DNA from: CAJXMH01 sp964001305
GTDB taxonomy: Bacteria > Bacteroidota > Bacteroidia > Flavobacteriales_E > Vicingaceae
NCBI GenBank assembly: GCA_964001305.1
Contig: CAXFAI010000044.1
Span: 62,001 to 126,000 of the forward strand
Length of the DNA: 64,000 bases
Direction of reading: 5' to 3'
In this document: positions 36,471 to 46,300 of the stretch, piece by piece
Layout of the letters: every line of letters starts with the position of its first letter
Position numbering within the stretch: position 1 is the stretch's first letter
Position numbers and translations under genes: made by a program
Notes under the pieces: generated by a model
Databases searched by the model: none
Seen by the model: only the letters and a program-made list of their open reading frames with translations
What the model was told of the DNA's origin: nothing

Positions 36471-37955
36471 TTGACTCCACTTAAAAAATTAGCAGGTCAA
36501 ACTGCCATTTATGGTTTGCCAAGTATAGTTGGTCGGCTGCTCAACTATTTATTGGTTCCCCTGCATACCGGTGTTTTTTTACCAGAGCGTTTTGGTGTTA
36601 TTACCGAAATGTACGCCTATGTAGCATTTCTGGTTGTCATACTAACCTATGGTATGGAAACGGCCTACTTTCGTTTTCAATCTAAAGAAGGGGCCAATCA
36701 CCAAAGAGTTTTTAGTACCGCTTTAGTTTCACTCATCTTAAGTACTTGTGTTTTTTGGGTGGTAACCACCGTTTTCTCTCAAAACATAGCTGAAGGAATC
36801 AACTATCCCGACAACAGTGAGTTTGTAGTTTGGTTTGCTTTTATAGTGGGTATGGATGCCATTTCTTCCATTCCCATGGCAAGGCTACGAGTAGAAGGCA
36901 AAGCCGTTCGATTTGCGCTGATCAATTTTGCCAATATTTTGGTAAACATTGGCCTAAACTTGTTTTGGTTGTCTTACTGTCTTCCCCATTTTGAAGCGGG
37001 AAATTCAAATTGGCTTATTAATATGTTGTATACCCCAGAGATTGGAGTGGGATATGTGTTTATTGCCAATTTATTAGCCAGTGGAGTTAAGTTTTTATTG
37101 TTAAGTCCAGTTGTATTTAAGATTCGATTTGCAGTAGATCGAAGCCTATTGAAAGAAATGCTCATTTACGGTAGTCCTTTGTTGATTTCTAGTATTGCCA
37201 TCATTGTAAATGAAAGTGCTGATAAAATTTTGCTCAAGTGGTTGTTGTTGGATGAATTAGGCACAGATGCTGCCACCAAAGAAGTTGGGATTTATGGGGC
37301 TTGTTATAAGCTTTCAATTATCATCAGCCTTTTCATTCAGGCTTTTCGTTATGCGGCCGAACCTTTCTTTTTTAGTCAAGAAAAAGAGAAGAATTCCAAG
37401 GAAGTGTACGCAACTATTATGAATTATTTCGTTTTGGTGTGCGCCACCATTTTCTTGGGTGTCATGTTATACCTAGATGTGTTGAAACATTTCTTAGGCA
37501 ATGAAGCTTATTGGGAAGGTCTACACATTGTGCCTATCTTACTTTTTGCCAATATCTTTTTGGGCATCTTCTATAACCTTTCTGTATGGTATAAGTTGTC
37601 TGGAAAAACGCAATATGGTGCCATCATTGCTTCGCTCGGAGCATTGATTACCTTGGTTTTGAATTTGATACTAATACCCCAAATTGGTTATACCGGTTCA
37701 GCTTGGGCCACCTTGGTTTGTTATGCATCAATGGTCATTATATCTTACCATTTAGGACAAAAACATTTCCCTATTTCCTATTCCTTAAAAAAAGTGATTG
37801 GTTATTTAAGTTTGGCGCTAATAGCCTATTCTATAGCCAATCAAATTAAGGTCGAAAACGAAATTCTGAAATATGTAATTCACACCTTTATTTTAATCAG
37901 TTTTATTGGAGTTGCTTTTGTTTTAGAAAAACCTAAAAAAGCAATAATTTCGTAG
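36471..37955 (+). CDS. Polysaccharide flippase (Wzx/MATE-like)
   Basis: A 494-residue protein with about fourteen membrane helices of the polysaccharide-transporter (MOP) superfamily, starting KKLAGQTAIYGLPSIVGRLL. It probably flips a lipid-linked glycan precursor or a similar amphiphile across the inner membrane. The start is TTG at 36471 (MTPLKKLAGQ). It opens a conserved Bacteroidota gene block (flippase, dut, nucleotidyltransferase, TPR lipoprotein, DUF4292, EnvC-like), in which the genes are only a few bases apart. The association with envC suggests an envelope or cell-division role. Confidence 0.85.
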   Translation: MTPLKKLAGQTAIYGLPSIVGRLLNYLLVPLHTGVFLPERFGVITEMYAYVAFLVVILTYGMETAYFRFQSKEGANHQRVFSTALVSLILSTCVFWVVTTVFSQNIAEGINYPDNSEFVVWFAFIVGMDAISSIPMARLRVEGKAVRFALINFANILVNIGLNLFWLSYCLPHFEAGNSNWLINMLYTPEIGVGYVFIANLLASGVKFLLLSPVVFKIRFAVDRSLLKEMLIYGSPLLISSIAIIVNESADKILLKWLLLDELGTDAATKEVGIYGACYKLSIIISLFIQAFRYAAEPFFFSQEKEKNSKEVYATIMNYFVLVCATIFLGVMLYLDVLKHFLGNEAYWEGLHIVPILLFANIFLGIFYNLSVWYKLSGKTQYGAIIASLGALITLVLNLILIPQIGYTGSAWATLVCYASMVIISYHLGQKHFPISYSLKKVIGYLSLALIAYSIANQIKVENEILKYVIHTFILISFIGVAFVLEKPKKAIIS

Positions 37956-37976
37956 GCTTTATTGAAACATATTTCC

Positions 37977-38411
37977 ATGAAAATTAAGCTAATAAACCAA
38001 TCTAAACATGAGTCGCCTAAATATGCCACAAAGGCTTCGGCTGGTGTAGACTTAAGAGCAAATTTAGATGAGCCAATCGTTATGGCTTCTTTAGAAAAAG
38101 CCATAGTGCCAACGGGTTTGTTTATGGAATTGCCGGTAGGTTATGAGGCTCAAGTAAGGCCCAGAAGTGGTTTAGCGTTCAAACATGGAATTACGGTGCT
38201 GAACTCACCTGGTACAATTGATGCCGATTATCGGGGAGAGATTAAAGTTATTTTAGTTAATCTTTCCAAAGAAGAGTTTGTGATTCAAGATGGAGAGCGT
38301 ATAGCTCAAATGGTGATTGCAGCGCACGAACAAGCCGAATGGGTAGAAGTTGAAGAATTGGGAAATACCGAAAGAGGTGCGGGCGGTTTTGGAAGTACCG
38401 GAAAAAAGTAG
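37977..38411 (+). CDS. dut: dUTP diphosphatase
   Basis: About 144 residues, a trimeric dUTPase. Five motifs are visible: ASAGVDLRAN (1), RPRSGLAFKHG (2), GTIDADYRGEI (3), GERIAQMV (4) and the C-terminal ERGAGGFGSTG (5), which closes over the active site. It hydrolyses dUTP to dUMP, keeping uracil out of DNA. I use ATG 37977 (MKIKLINQS), the usual first residues, not the TTG at 37962. It lies 21 bases behind the flippase gene. Confidence 0.95.
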   Translation: MKIKLINQSKHESPKYATKASAGVDLRANLDEPIVMASLEKAIVPTGLFMELPVGYEAQVRPRSGLAFKHGITVLNSPGTIDADYRGEIKVILVNLSKEEFVIQDGERIAQMVIAAHEQAEWVEVEELGNTERGAGGFGSTGKK

Positions 38412-38471
38412 AACTTGTAGTGTCATTAACCTAGCGACATTAACCACAAATACAAACTAAAGACTTATTAG

Positions 38472-39476
38472 ATGAAAATTATTGTACCTATGGCCGGAAG
38501 AGGTAAACGAATGAGGCCACATACCTTAACTATTCCTAAACCATTATTGCCTATTGCAGGAAAACCAATTGTACAACGCTTGGTAGAAGATATTGCCAAG
38601 GTTTGTGATGAACCAATTGAGGAAATTGCCTTTGTGATTGGTGACTTTGGAAAAGAAGTGGAAGAAAATTTGTTGAAGATTGCGGCTGATTTAGGAGCAA
38701 AAGGACATGTTTTTCAGCAAGAAGAAGCATTAGGTACTGCACATGCCATCATGTGTGCAAAAGACATTTTAGAAGGAAAAACAATTGTTGCCTTTGCTGA
38801 TACGCTTTTCCGTGCTGATTTTACTTTAGATGATGATAAAGATGGAATTATTTGGGTGCAGCAAATTGAAAATCCATCAGCTTTTGGCGTTGTAAAATTG
38901 GATGAGGAAGGTGTTATTACTGATTTTGTAGAAAAGCCAGAAGAGTTTGTTTCTGATTTGGCCATCATTGGAATTTACTACTTTAAAAATGGTGGGTACC
39001 TGAAGGAAAACTTACAGTACTTGTTGGACAATAACATCATGGATCGCGGCGAATACCAAATTACAGATGCGTTGGAGCGCATGAAGCAAGATGGAACCAA
39101 GTTTGTGCCAGGCCAAGTGATTGAATGGTTAGACTGTGGAAAGAAGGACGCAACGGTTTACACCAATCAAAGAGTTTTAGAATTTATCAAAGATGAAAAG
39201 ATAGTTTCTGATTCAGCAAAATTGGAAAACGCCACGGTAATTGCACCTTCATACATTGGGGAGAATGTAGTGATTAAAAATGCAGTAGTGGGCCCGCATG
39301 CTTCAATAGGAGATGATACAATTATTGAAAATGCAGTTATTCAGAACTCCATTGTTCAAACCAATACGCATGTTAAAGGTTTAGTTTGTGAAAATTCCAT
39401 GATTGGAAATCATACCAAAATTGATTTTGATGCCAAGCAACTTAGTGTTGGAGATTATAACGAATTGGATGATTAG
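38472..39476 (+). CDS. Sugar-phosphate nucleotidyltransferase with C-terminal left-handed beta-helix
   Basis: A 334-residue protein. The N-terminal nucleotidyltransferase domain starts MKIIVPMAGRGKRMRPHTLT, followed by IPKPLLPIAGKPI, the signature of RmlA/GlmU-type enzymes; VAFADTLFRAD carries the metal-binding acidic residue. The C-terminal hexapeptide repeats (YIGENVVIKNAVVGPHASIG) form a beta-helix. It makes an NDP-sugar from a sugar-1-phosphate and NTP; the sugar is unresolved. The TPR lipoprotein gene follows by three bases. Confidence 0.88.
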   Translation: MKIIVPMAGRGKRMRPHTLTIPKPLLPIAGKPIVQRLVEDIAKVCDEPIEEIAFVIGDFGKEVEENLLKIAADLGAKGHVFQQEEALGTAHAIMCAKDILEGKTIVAFADTLFRADFTLDDDKDGIIWVQQIENPSAFGVVKLDEEGVITDFVEKPEEFVSDLAIIGIYYFKNGGYLKENLQYLLDNNIMDRGEYQITDALERMKQDGTKFVPGQVIEWLDCGKKDATVYTNQRVLEFIKDEKIVSDSAKLENATVIAPSYIGENVVIKNAVVGPHASIGDDTIIENAVIQNSIVQTNTHVKGLVCENSMIGNHTKIDFDAKQLSVGDYNELDD

Positions 39477-39479
39477 CCT

Positions 39480-41198
39480 ATGCTAAAGCAGCTGTCCATT
39501 CTATTTATTGTACTTGTTCTTTTTTCTTGTTCAACTTCAGAAAAGGCAATAGCACCAAATCCTTCAAAAGAACTATCTGAAAAGGAAAAGGTAGCCTTTG
39601 GAAGAGCTTATGCCGATGGGGCGAAAGCAAAGATTTTGGAGAACTACGAGGAGGCAAAAATTTATTATCAAACGGCCTTAAAAGTAAATCCCAAACATGC
39701 TGCTGCTAATTATGAGCTGGGTTTGGTTTATAATGCGTTGAAGCAACCTCAGTTGGCTTTTCAACAGTTTAAATTGGCTACAGAATTAGACCCAACTAAC
39801 TATTGGTACAAGCTTTCATACGCATCTTACTTAGACAACGCCAATGACAAGACAGCGGCTATTGAAGTCTATAAAGAATTGGTGGAGTTAAAGCCAAACC
39901 AAGTCGAGTTAAAGTACGCACTTGCGCAAATGCTTCATGAAAAAGGAGATGTTGAGGCGTGTTTAAAATACTTGAATGAGATTGAAGAAGAAATAGGCAT
40001 AAATGAAGAAATTTCGAAGCAAAAGCGAAACATCTATTTGTCAGAAAATGATGTAGATGGAGCAAGTAAAGCTATTCAAGAATTAATAGAAGCTTACCCT
40101 TCGGAGTTAAATTATTACGGTTGGTTGGCAGATATTTACATGTCGAATGGGCAAGAAGAGAAAGCAGAAGAGGTGTATGAACAAATGCAAAGCTTAGCAC
40201 CAGAAGACTATCGGGTGCAGTTTAGCATGGCTGAATACTACCGAACTCAAGGCAAAAAAGAGGAATTTCTGAAGTCGCTAAAAGTGGCTTTTGAAAACCC
40301 AGCAATGAACATTGATGATAAAGTAAAGTATGTACTTCGGCTTTATCAGGTAAACAGTAAAGACAGTCAGCAAAGAGCAGAAGCCATTTCAGTATGTCAA
40401 TCCATTGTGAAAGGACATCCTGAGGATGCTAAGTCGCATGCCTTATTGGCTGATTTTTTATACTTCGATAATCAAACGGAACAAGCAAAGTTTGAATATC
40501 AAGAAACCATTAAAATAGACAGCAGCCGTTTCCCAGTATGGAGTCAGTTATTGGTCATTTTATCGGAAACCAATGATGTGGCTGCTTTACTAGATTATGG
40601 TAAACGAGCAGTTGATTTATTTCCCAATCAGCCTGCTACTTATTTGTTGTATGCCATTGGTTTGCAGCAGGACAAGCAAGAAGAAAAGGCCATTGAATAC
40701 CTTTTGCTTGCTAAAGATTTGGTGATAGATAATGACGCTTTGTTGAGTCAAATCTATTCTTCATTAGGAGATTCTTACCATGCGGTTGATAATCATGAAA
40801 AGTCTGACGAAAACTATGAGAAGTCACTTTCTTTGGATCCGAATAATATTTATGTGCTTAATAATTATAGCTACTACCTTTCTTTGAGAAAGGAAAACTT
40901 AGAGCGAGCCAAAGAAATGTCCTTAAAGTCAAATCAGTTGGCTCCGGGTCAATCTTCATTTCAAGACACTTACGCTTGGATTTTATATGAATTGGGGCAG
41001 TTTGAAGAAGCCAATGAATGGATTGATAAAGCCTTGCAATCAGATGGGAAAAGTCCAGTTTTGTTGGAGCATAAGGGCGATATATTATATCGTTTAGGAA
41101 AGCAAGATGAAGCAGTACAATATTGGGAAAAAGCAAAAGCAAATGGTAGCGATTCCAATGACTTGGATAAAAAAATTGAGCTAAAGAAAATCCCGTGA
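39480..41198 (+). CDS. TPR-repeat lipoprotein
   Basis: A 572-residue lipoprotein. The signal peptide ends in the lipobox VLFSC (Cys17). The mature part is a superhelix of roughly a dozen tetratricopeptide repeats, for example ALKVNPKHAAANYELGLVYN and YEKSLSLDPNNIYVLNNYSY. Such proteins act as scaffolds at the outer membrane. Co-transcription with the DUF4292 lipoprotein and the EnvC-like factor (four-base overlap at the stop) suggests a joint envelope-maintenance function. No enzymatic motif is seen. Confidence 0.85.
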   Translation: MLKQLSILFIVLVLFSCSTSEKAIAPNPSKELSEKEKVAFGRAYADGAKAKILENYEEAKIYYQTALKVNPKHAAANYELGLVYNALKQPQLAFQQFKLATELDPTNYWYKLSYASYLDNANDKTAAIEVYKELVELKPNQVELKYALAQMLHEKGDVEACLKYLNEIEEEIGINEEISKQKRNIYLSENDVDGASKAIQELIEAYPSELNYYGWLADIYMSNGQEEKAEEVYEQMQSLAPEDYRVQFSMAEYYRTQGKKEEFLKSLKVAFENPAMNIDDKVKYVLRLYQVNSKDSQQRAEAISVCQSIVKGHPEDAKSHALLADFLYFDNQTEQAKFEYQETIKIDSSRFPVWSQLLVILSETNDVAALLDYGKRAVDLFPNQPATYLLYAIGLQQDKQEEKAIEYLLLAKDLVIDNDALLSQIYSSLGDSYHAVDNHEKSDENYEKSLSLDPNNIYVLNNYSYYLSLRKENLERAKEMSLKSNQLAPGQSSFQDTYAWILYELGQFEEANEWIDKALQSDGKSPVLLEHKGDILYRLGKQDEAVQYWEKAKANGSDSNDLDKKIELKKIP

Positions 41199-42016
41199 AG
41201 TTCCAATTAAAAAATATTACATGGATTTGCCTTTTGCTGTTTTTTTCAGCCTGTGGAAAAAAAGATAAAGCAAGCCGAAAGCCACTTGAAGGAAAAAAGG
41301 TGGAGTACTTGCTTCAGCAAATGAATGCGAATGAATTTCACTTTGAGACTTTTTCTTCTAAGGCAGAATTTACTTTTGAGCAAAATGGTAAAAAGAATTC
41401 CTTTAAAGCCAATGTTCGAATTAAGAAAGATAGCATTGTTTGGATTTCCATTACACCGCTTTTTGGAATTGAATTAGGAAGAATAGCGATTACTCATGAT
41501 ACCGTAAAAGTGATAAACCGCTTAGAAAAAGAGTTTTTCATTGGTGATGAGTCCTACATCAAAAAACGCTTTAATATCGACATGGATTTTGATTTGTTGC
41601 AAGCCATGTTACTTGGAAATTCCATGGGATTTGAGCCAGATGAAAAGGTGAAATTTGCCATTGATAAAGAGCAATATTACTTAGGTAATTTACGCATGCG
41701 GAAAGTGAGAAAAGCAGATGAAAAACCGCATAAAATCGAAAAGGAATCAGAGGAGTTTTTAAGCCTTTGGTTAGATCAAAATTCGTTTAAAATAAGAGAG
41801 TTTCTCATTTCTGATATCACCGCAGATCGTTTTTTGAAAGGAGCTTTCTCAAATTATGAAGATGTTGAAGGTCAGCTGCTTCCCAAAAATTTGCATTTTG
41901 AATTGCAAACAGATAAACCGGCTGTATTTGACATTGACTATTCCCGTGTATATTTGAACAAGTCTTTAAACTTTGCATTTACAATTTCTTCTAAATATGA
42001 GCAGGTATATTATTAA
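41195..42016 (+). CDS. DUF4292 lipoprotein (LolA-like fold)
   Basis: A 273-residue lipoprotein: the N-terminal helix LLLFFSAC gives the lipidated Cys20. The mature protein has alternating amphipathic strands such as VWISITPLFGIELGRIAIT, which matches DUF4292, a Bacteroidota family related in fold to LolA/LolB lipoprotein carriers. Its function is unproven; a role in lipoprotein or lipid handling at the outer membrane is plausible. It overlaps the TPR gene upstream by four bases and the EnvC-like gene downstream by 20 bases. Confidence 0.8.
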   Translation: MKFQLKNITWICLLLFFSACGKKDKASRKPLEGKKVEYLLQQMNANEFHFETFSSKAEFTFEQNGKKNSFKANVRIKKDSIVWISITPLFGIELGRIAITHDTVKVINRLEKEFFIGDESYIKKRFNIDMDFDLLQAMLLGNSMGFEPDEKVKFAIDKEQYYLGNLRMRKVRKADEKPHKIEKESEEFLSLWLDQNSFKIREFLISDITADRFLKGAFSNYEDVEGQLLPKNLHFELQTDKPAVFDIDYSRVYLNKSLNFAFTISSKYEQVYY

Positions 42017-43220
42017 AAGTGCATTCGGTTTTTTCCTGCTAAGCATGCTATGTTTGCCTGTTTTTGGACAAAGTAAACAGGATTTGCAAGCCAAAAAGAA
42101 GAAGCTTCAGAAAGAGATTCAGTATACCAATCAACTGCTAAAAGAAACGGAAAAAACCAAGCAGTCATCACTCAACCAATTGCGACAATTGAGTAAAAAG
42201 ATATCTTCAAGGGAGGCTTTAATTGCTGCCATGGAAGAAGAAATTGTGATGCTTAACGATAGCATTTCTGGACATGAAAAAAGCTTAGACACCCTAGAGC
42301 AAAAGATTAAGCTTTTAAAAGATGAATATGCGGAAATGATTCGCAATGCTTATAAAAATCGAAGTGAGTATGAACGTTTGATGTTTATTTTCTCTTCGGA
42401 AACGTTTAATCAGGCATTTAAGCGATTAAAGTATTTTCAACAATATGCTCAATATCGGCAATCGCAAGCAGAAAATATTGAGCAAACTCAGCTTGCTATA
42501 GATGCTCAAATAAGAATGTTGGAAGCCATAAAAATGAGTAAAAAAGGCTTGCTGCAAGCTAAGTTGAATGAGCGAAATACCTTAGCTCAAGAAAAGGGGC
42601 AAAAGGAAGCTGTAGTTAATGATTTGAAAGGGAAGCAGAATCAATTAAAGAAGGAACTAAAGGAGAAAGAAGCAGCAGCTCGAAAAATTAATGCAGCCAT
42701 TGAAAAAATAATTGCTGAAGAAATTCGCAGAGCACGAGAAGCGGCTAAAAAAGCTGGGGACTCAGAAGCAGGTTTTCCTATGACTCCTGAAGCAAGAGAG
42801 TTGGCCAATTCGTTTGCTTCTAACAAAGGGAAATTGCCTTGGCCAGTAGCTGAAGGAGTAATTACAGCTCAGTTTGGTGAACACCCTCATCCTACGCTTA
42901 AAGGTGTGAAAGTTCAGAATAATGGGGTAGACATTTCTACCAAAAAAGGCAATATTGGTAGGGCTATATTTGACGGAGAAGTGAGCCGTGTAATTATTAT
43001 ACCAGGAGAAGGAAAAGTAGTAATGATTAGACATGGAGATTATTTTACTGTTTACCATTACTTTAAAGAGGTATTTGTGACTGCTGGCGATAAGGTTTCT
43101 ACCAAACAAAACCTAGGAGTTCTTATCGATGATGAAGAAGGTGCTTCTTCGACCATGCACCTAGAACTATGGAAAGTTCGCTCCAAATTGAACCCCGAAG
43201 ATTGGATTTTTAAGAAGTAA
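41997..43220 (+). CDS. envC: EnvC-like amidase activator with degenerate LytM domain
   Basis: About 407 residues. A signal peptide (residues 1-25) is followed by a long coiled coil (about 25-255) and a C-terminal LytM domain. Two zinc ligands are missing: the usual H-x-G-x-D reads NNGVDIS, and the usual H-x-H reads STMHLELW, so the fold cannot bind zinc normally. That is the state of E. coli EnvC, which activates cell-wall amidases and is not itself a peptidase. The start at ATG 41997 (MSRYIIKSAFG) is chosen because it begins a clean signal peptide; the frame is open from 41973. It is last in its operon, and a terminator follows. Confidence 0.85.
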   Translation: MSRYIIKSAFGFFLLSMLCLPVFGQSKQDLQAKKKKLQKEIQYTNQLLKETEKTKQSSLNQLRQLSKKISSREALIAAMEEEIVMLNDSISGHEKSLDTLEQKIKLLKDEYAEMIRNAYKNRSEYERLMFIFSSETFNQAFKRLKYFQQYAQYRQSQAENIEQTQLAIDAQIRMLEAIKMSKKGLLQAKLNERNTLAQEKGQKEAVVNDLKGKQNQLKKELKEKEAAARKINAAIEKIIAEEIRRAREAAKKAGDSEAGFPMTPEARELANSFASNKGKLPWPVAEGVITAQFGEHPHPTLKGVKVQNNGVDISTKKGNIGRAIFDGEVSRVIIIPGEGKVVMIRHGDYFTVYHYFKEVFVTAGDKVSTKQNLGVLIDDEEGASSTMHLELWKVRSKLNPEDWIFKK

Positions 43221-43235
43221 TCATACTTATCGATA

Positions 43236-43269
43236 AAACTTTAGTTTTAATCGAACTAAAAGTTTTTTT
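43236..43269 (+). terminator. Intrinsic terminator of the flippase-envC operon
   Basis: Arms AAAACTTTAGTT and AACTAAAGTTTT pair perfectly over 12 bp around a seven-base loop and run into a T-stretch. It lies 15 bases past the envC-like stop. Confidence 0.85.
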
Positions 43270-43317
43270 CATCGTAAATTACCATATTCTTAACCTATTA
43301 AAGGACAAGCAAATTAG

Positions 43318-43325
43318 TAATTTAG
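43318..43325 (+). promoter_or_regulatory. Possible -7 element for the large fibre gene
   Basis: TAATTTAG matches TAnnTTTG at seven of eight positions and lies 31 bases before the preferred ATG 43356. No -33 TTG is seen. Confidence 0.4.
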
Positions 43326-43355
43326 CGCCCCCTTTTAACCAATTAAGTGTCCCTC

Positions 43356-46300
43356 ATGAAGTTGAATGAAAGCCCTCAACACTATTGGCTAGCAGTTATA
43401 ATCTTCGTACTTACTGCTGTTTCTAGCCCTGCACTAGCCCAAGCTCCATCAGGAGTAAACTACCAAGCAATACTTAGAGATAACAATGGCAATGCCTTGA
43501 TCAGCACTATGGTAGATGTTCGTTTTACCATCTTACAAAATGGTGCAACAGGAACCCTTGTTTACCAAGAAGAGTATGATATGGTTTCTACCAATGAGTT
43601 TGGATTGTTTAATCTCGTAATAGGAGAAGGTGGGGCCACTTCAGCGGGTTTGTTTGCCAATATTAAAGACATTGATTGGTCGAATGGAACTTATTTTTTA
43701 AAGGTTGAGGTAGATGATGATATGGACAGAACTTATGAGGACTTGGGAACGACTCAACTATTGTCGGTGCCTTATGCCTTGTATGCAGAAACTGCGGGTA
43801 ATCCACTAAAAGCAGGAAGTGGAATTCGTATTCAAAATGATTCGATTATCAACCTAGGTGACACTTCAAATAGCAATGAAGCGATCAGTCGTTTTGAGCT
43901 GGTGAATGATTCCATCTTAATTTTAAATGAGGGAAATCGGTCTGATACCATTGATCTATCCGTTTTCTCCGATCAATTTCAAAATCAAGATTTGAATTTA
44001 GTGGAGAATGGAAACCTTCGTTTGCTTTCGATTACCGGTGGCAACCAAATTCAATTTTCAGTAGCTGATGGCGACAGTTCTGCTACCAATGAAATTCAAA
44101 ACTTAAGCGTTAATGCTTTTGGAGATTCATTGTTGTTGTCAAATGGAACGGGCGTTCTGATTTCAGATTTGGGTTTTACGGATGATCAGCAGTTGACATT
44201 AAATGGGAAGGTGCTTGATTTAACAGGAGTTAATCCATCTTCTGTTGATTTGAGTGTCATTTTGGGTATTGATTCCATTAAGTCGTTTAATGACACAACA
44301 CTACAAATATTCTATGCCAATGGAATACTTGAAAATGTAATCGTAAGGGGTATTGTTTCAGATACTAGCAGTACCAATGAGTTAATAGATAGTTTGCGAT
44401 TAAATGGGAAGTCTATAGAAGCTTTTCAGCAAGGAGCGGTTCAAGGCAGTGTGGATTTAACCACTATTCTAGGTATTGATTCTATCAGAACAGTTGATGA
44501 TTCAACCTTAAGAATATTTAATGCCAATGGAATCCTTGAAGATATAATTGTTCGAGGAGTCGTTTCGGACACAAGTGACACCAATGAATTGCTAGATTCG
44601 GCAAAATTAGTTTTAAATGAATTACAACTTTTTCAAGGGTTAGATACTTTGCGTATCGATTTAAGTCAATTTGATAATTCGAATACTGATAATCAGCAAT
44701 TAAGTCGTTCTAACGATACTTTATTTTTAAGCGGTGATAATCCTTCTTTTGTTGATATGGCTCCGCTTTTGGGCGTAGATTCTGTGAAAGAGCAAAACGA
44801 TAGCGTATTTGTTTATAATCACGAAGGTACGATAGATACTTTAGCCTTAGCAAGAAATGTGAGTGATACAAGTGCTACTAATGAGCTGATTGATACCATG
44901 TATTATTCAAATTCTGCATTGTACTATCTTCAGCAGGGAGTATTAGATTCAGTAGTCTTGGATTCTGTGGCCAAGTTTCAACGGGCTTTATTAAGGGCGC
45001 AGATCAGGCAAAACCAAGATCAGCTCGATTCCTTACAAAAATATTTTAGCCTAGATTCTGCCTTGACCAATCAAAATAGAGATAGCATTAATTCAGTCTT
45101 AGACAGCTTAAACAAATACATTGGCTTAGATGGTGACCTCTCTGACTTGAACGAGCGGATTGATTCTATTGACATTACAGCGAATGACTTTTTAAGAGTT
45201 TTTGAAAATGGAACATTAAGTGATAGCGTTGATCTAAGTCGCTATGCCACTACAGGCTCCGATACCAATTTGGTAGCAGCACAAATCGTGGGTGATAGCA
45301 TAGAATTGACGATGGATCAAGGGCCTGCGATCTATGTTGATATTACGACGATCAATACTGCAGTTGCCGCTAATCAAACAAACATAGCTACAAACCGTCA
45401 AGCAATTATCGACACAACAGCTTCATTACTAACAAGAATCAATGCAGATAGTTTATCAAGATACATTAACGACACAACCTTAAACGGACAGTTGCGAGAT
45501 ACAACAGCTGTACTACGTACATTGATAGGTAGCACCAATACAGACGATCAAGTGTTGAGTTTTAATGCAACGCAGGACACGATTTTATTAGAAGATGGAG
45601 GATCAATTAGCATCAAAGACATCCGAGATTCGATAGCGAATTACGATACACGAATCGCTTCAAACCAAACAGAGATAGCTACAAACCGTCAAGCAATTAT
45701 CGACACAACAGCTTCATTGCTATCAAGAATCAATGCGGACAGTTTGTCAAGATATATCAACGACACAACCTTAAGTGGACAATTGCGAGATACAACAGCT
45801 GTACTACGCACATTGATAGGCAGCACTAATACAGACAACCAAGTGTTGAGTTTTAATGCAACGCAAGACACGATTTTATTGGAAGATGGAGGATCAATTA
45901 GCATTAAAGACATCCGAGATTCGATAGCGAATTACGATACACGAATCGCTTCAAACCAAACTAACATCGGTTCGAACCAAACAGAGATAGCTACTAACCG
46001 TCAAGCAATCATCGATACAACAGCTTCATTACTATCAAGAATCAATACGGATAGTTTATCAAGATACATCAACGACACGACCTTAAGCGGACAGTTGCGA
46101 GATACCTCAGCGGTACTACGCACATTGATAGCTAATACCAATACTGACAACCAAAACTTAGCTTTCCGCAACGACTCGATTTTAATCGACAGTGCCAATG
46201 GAGTAGACATTTCAAGTTTAGCTACGGATTTGGAACTACAAGCTGAAGTTACCACTTTGAATAATCGAATCAATTTGGACAACGATACAAGTAAAACCAA

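Noticed and set aside
45372..46180. CRISPR-like array
   Set aside because: The repeats are 291-312 bases long, contiguous and in frame inside a protein gene; there are no short repeats with unique spacers and no cas genes.
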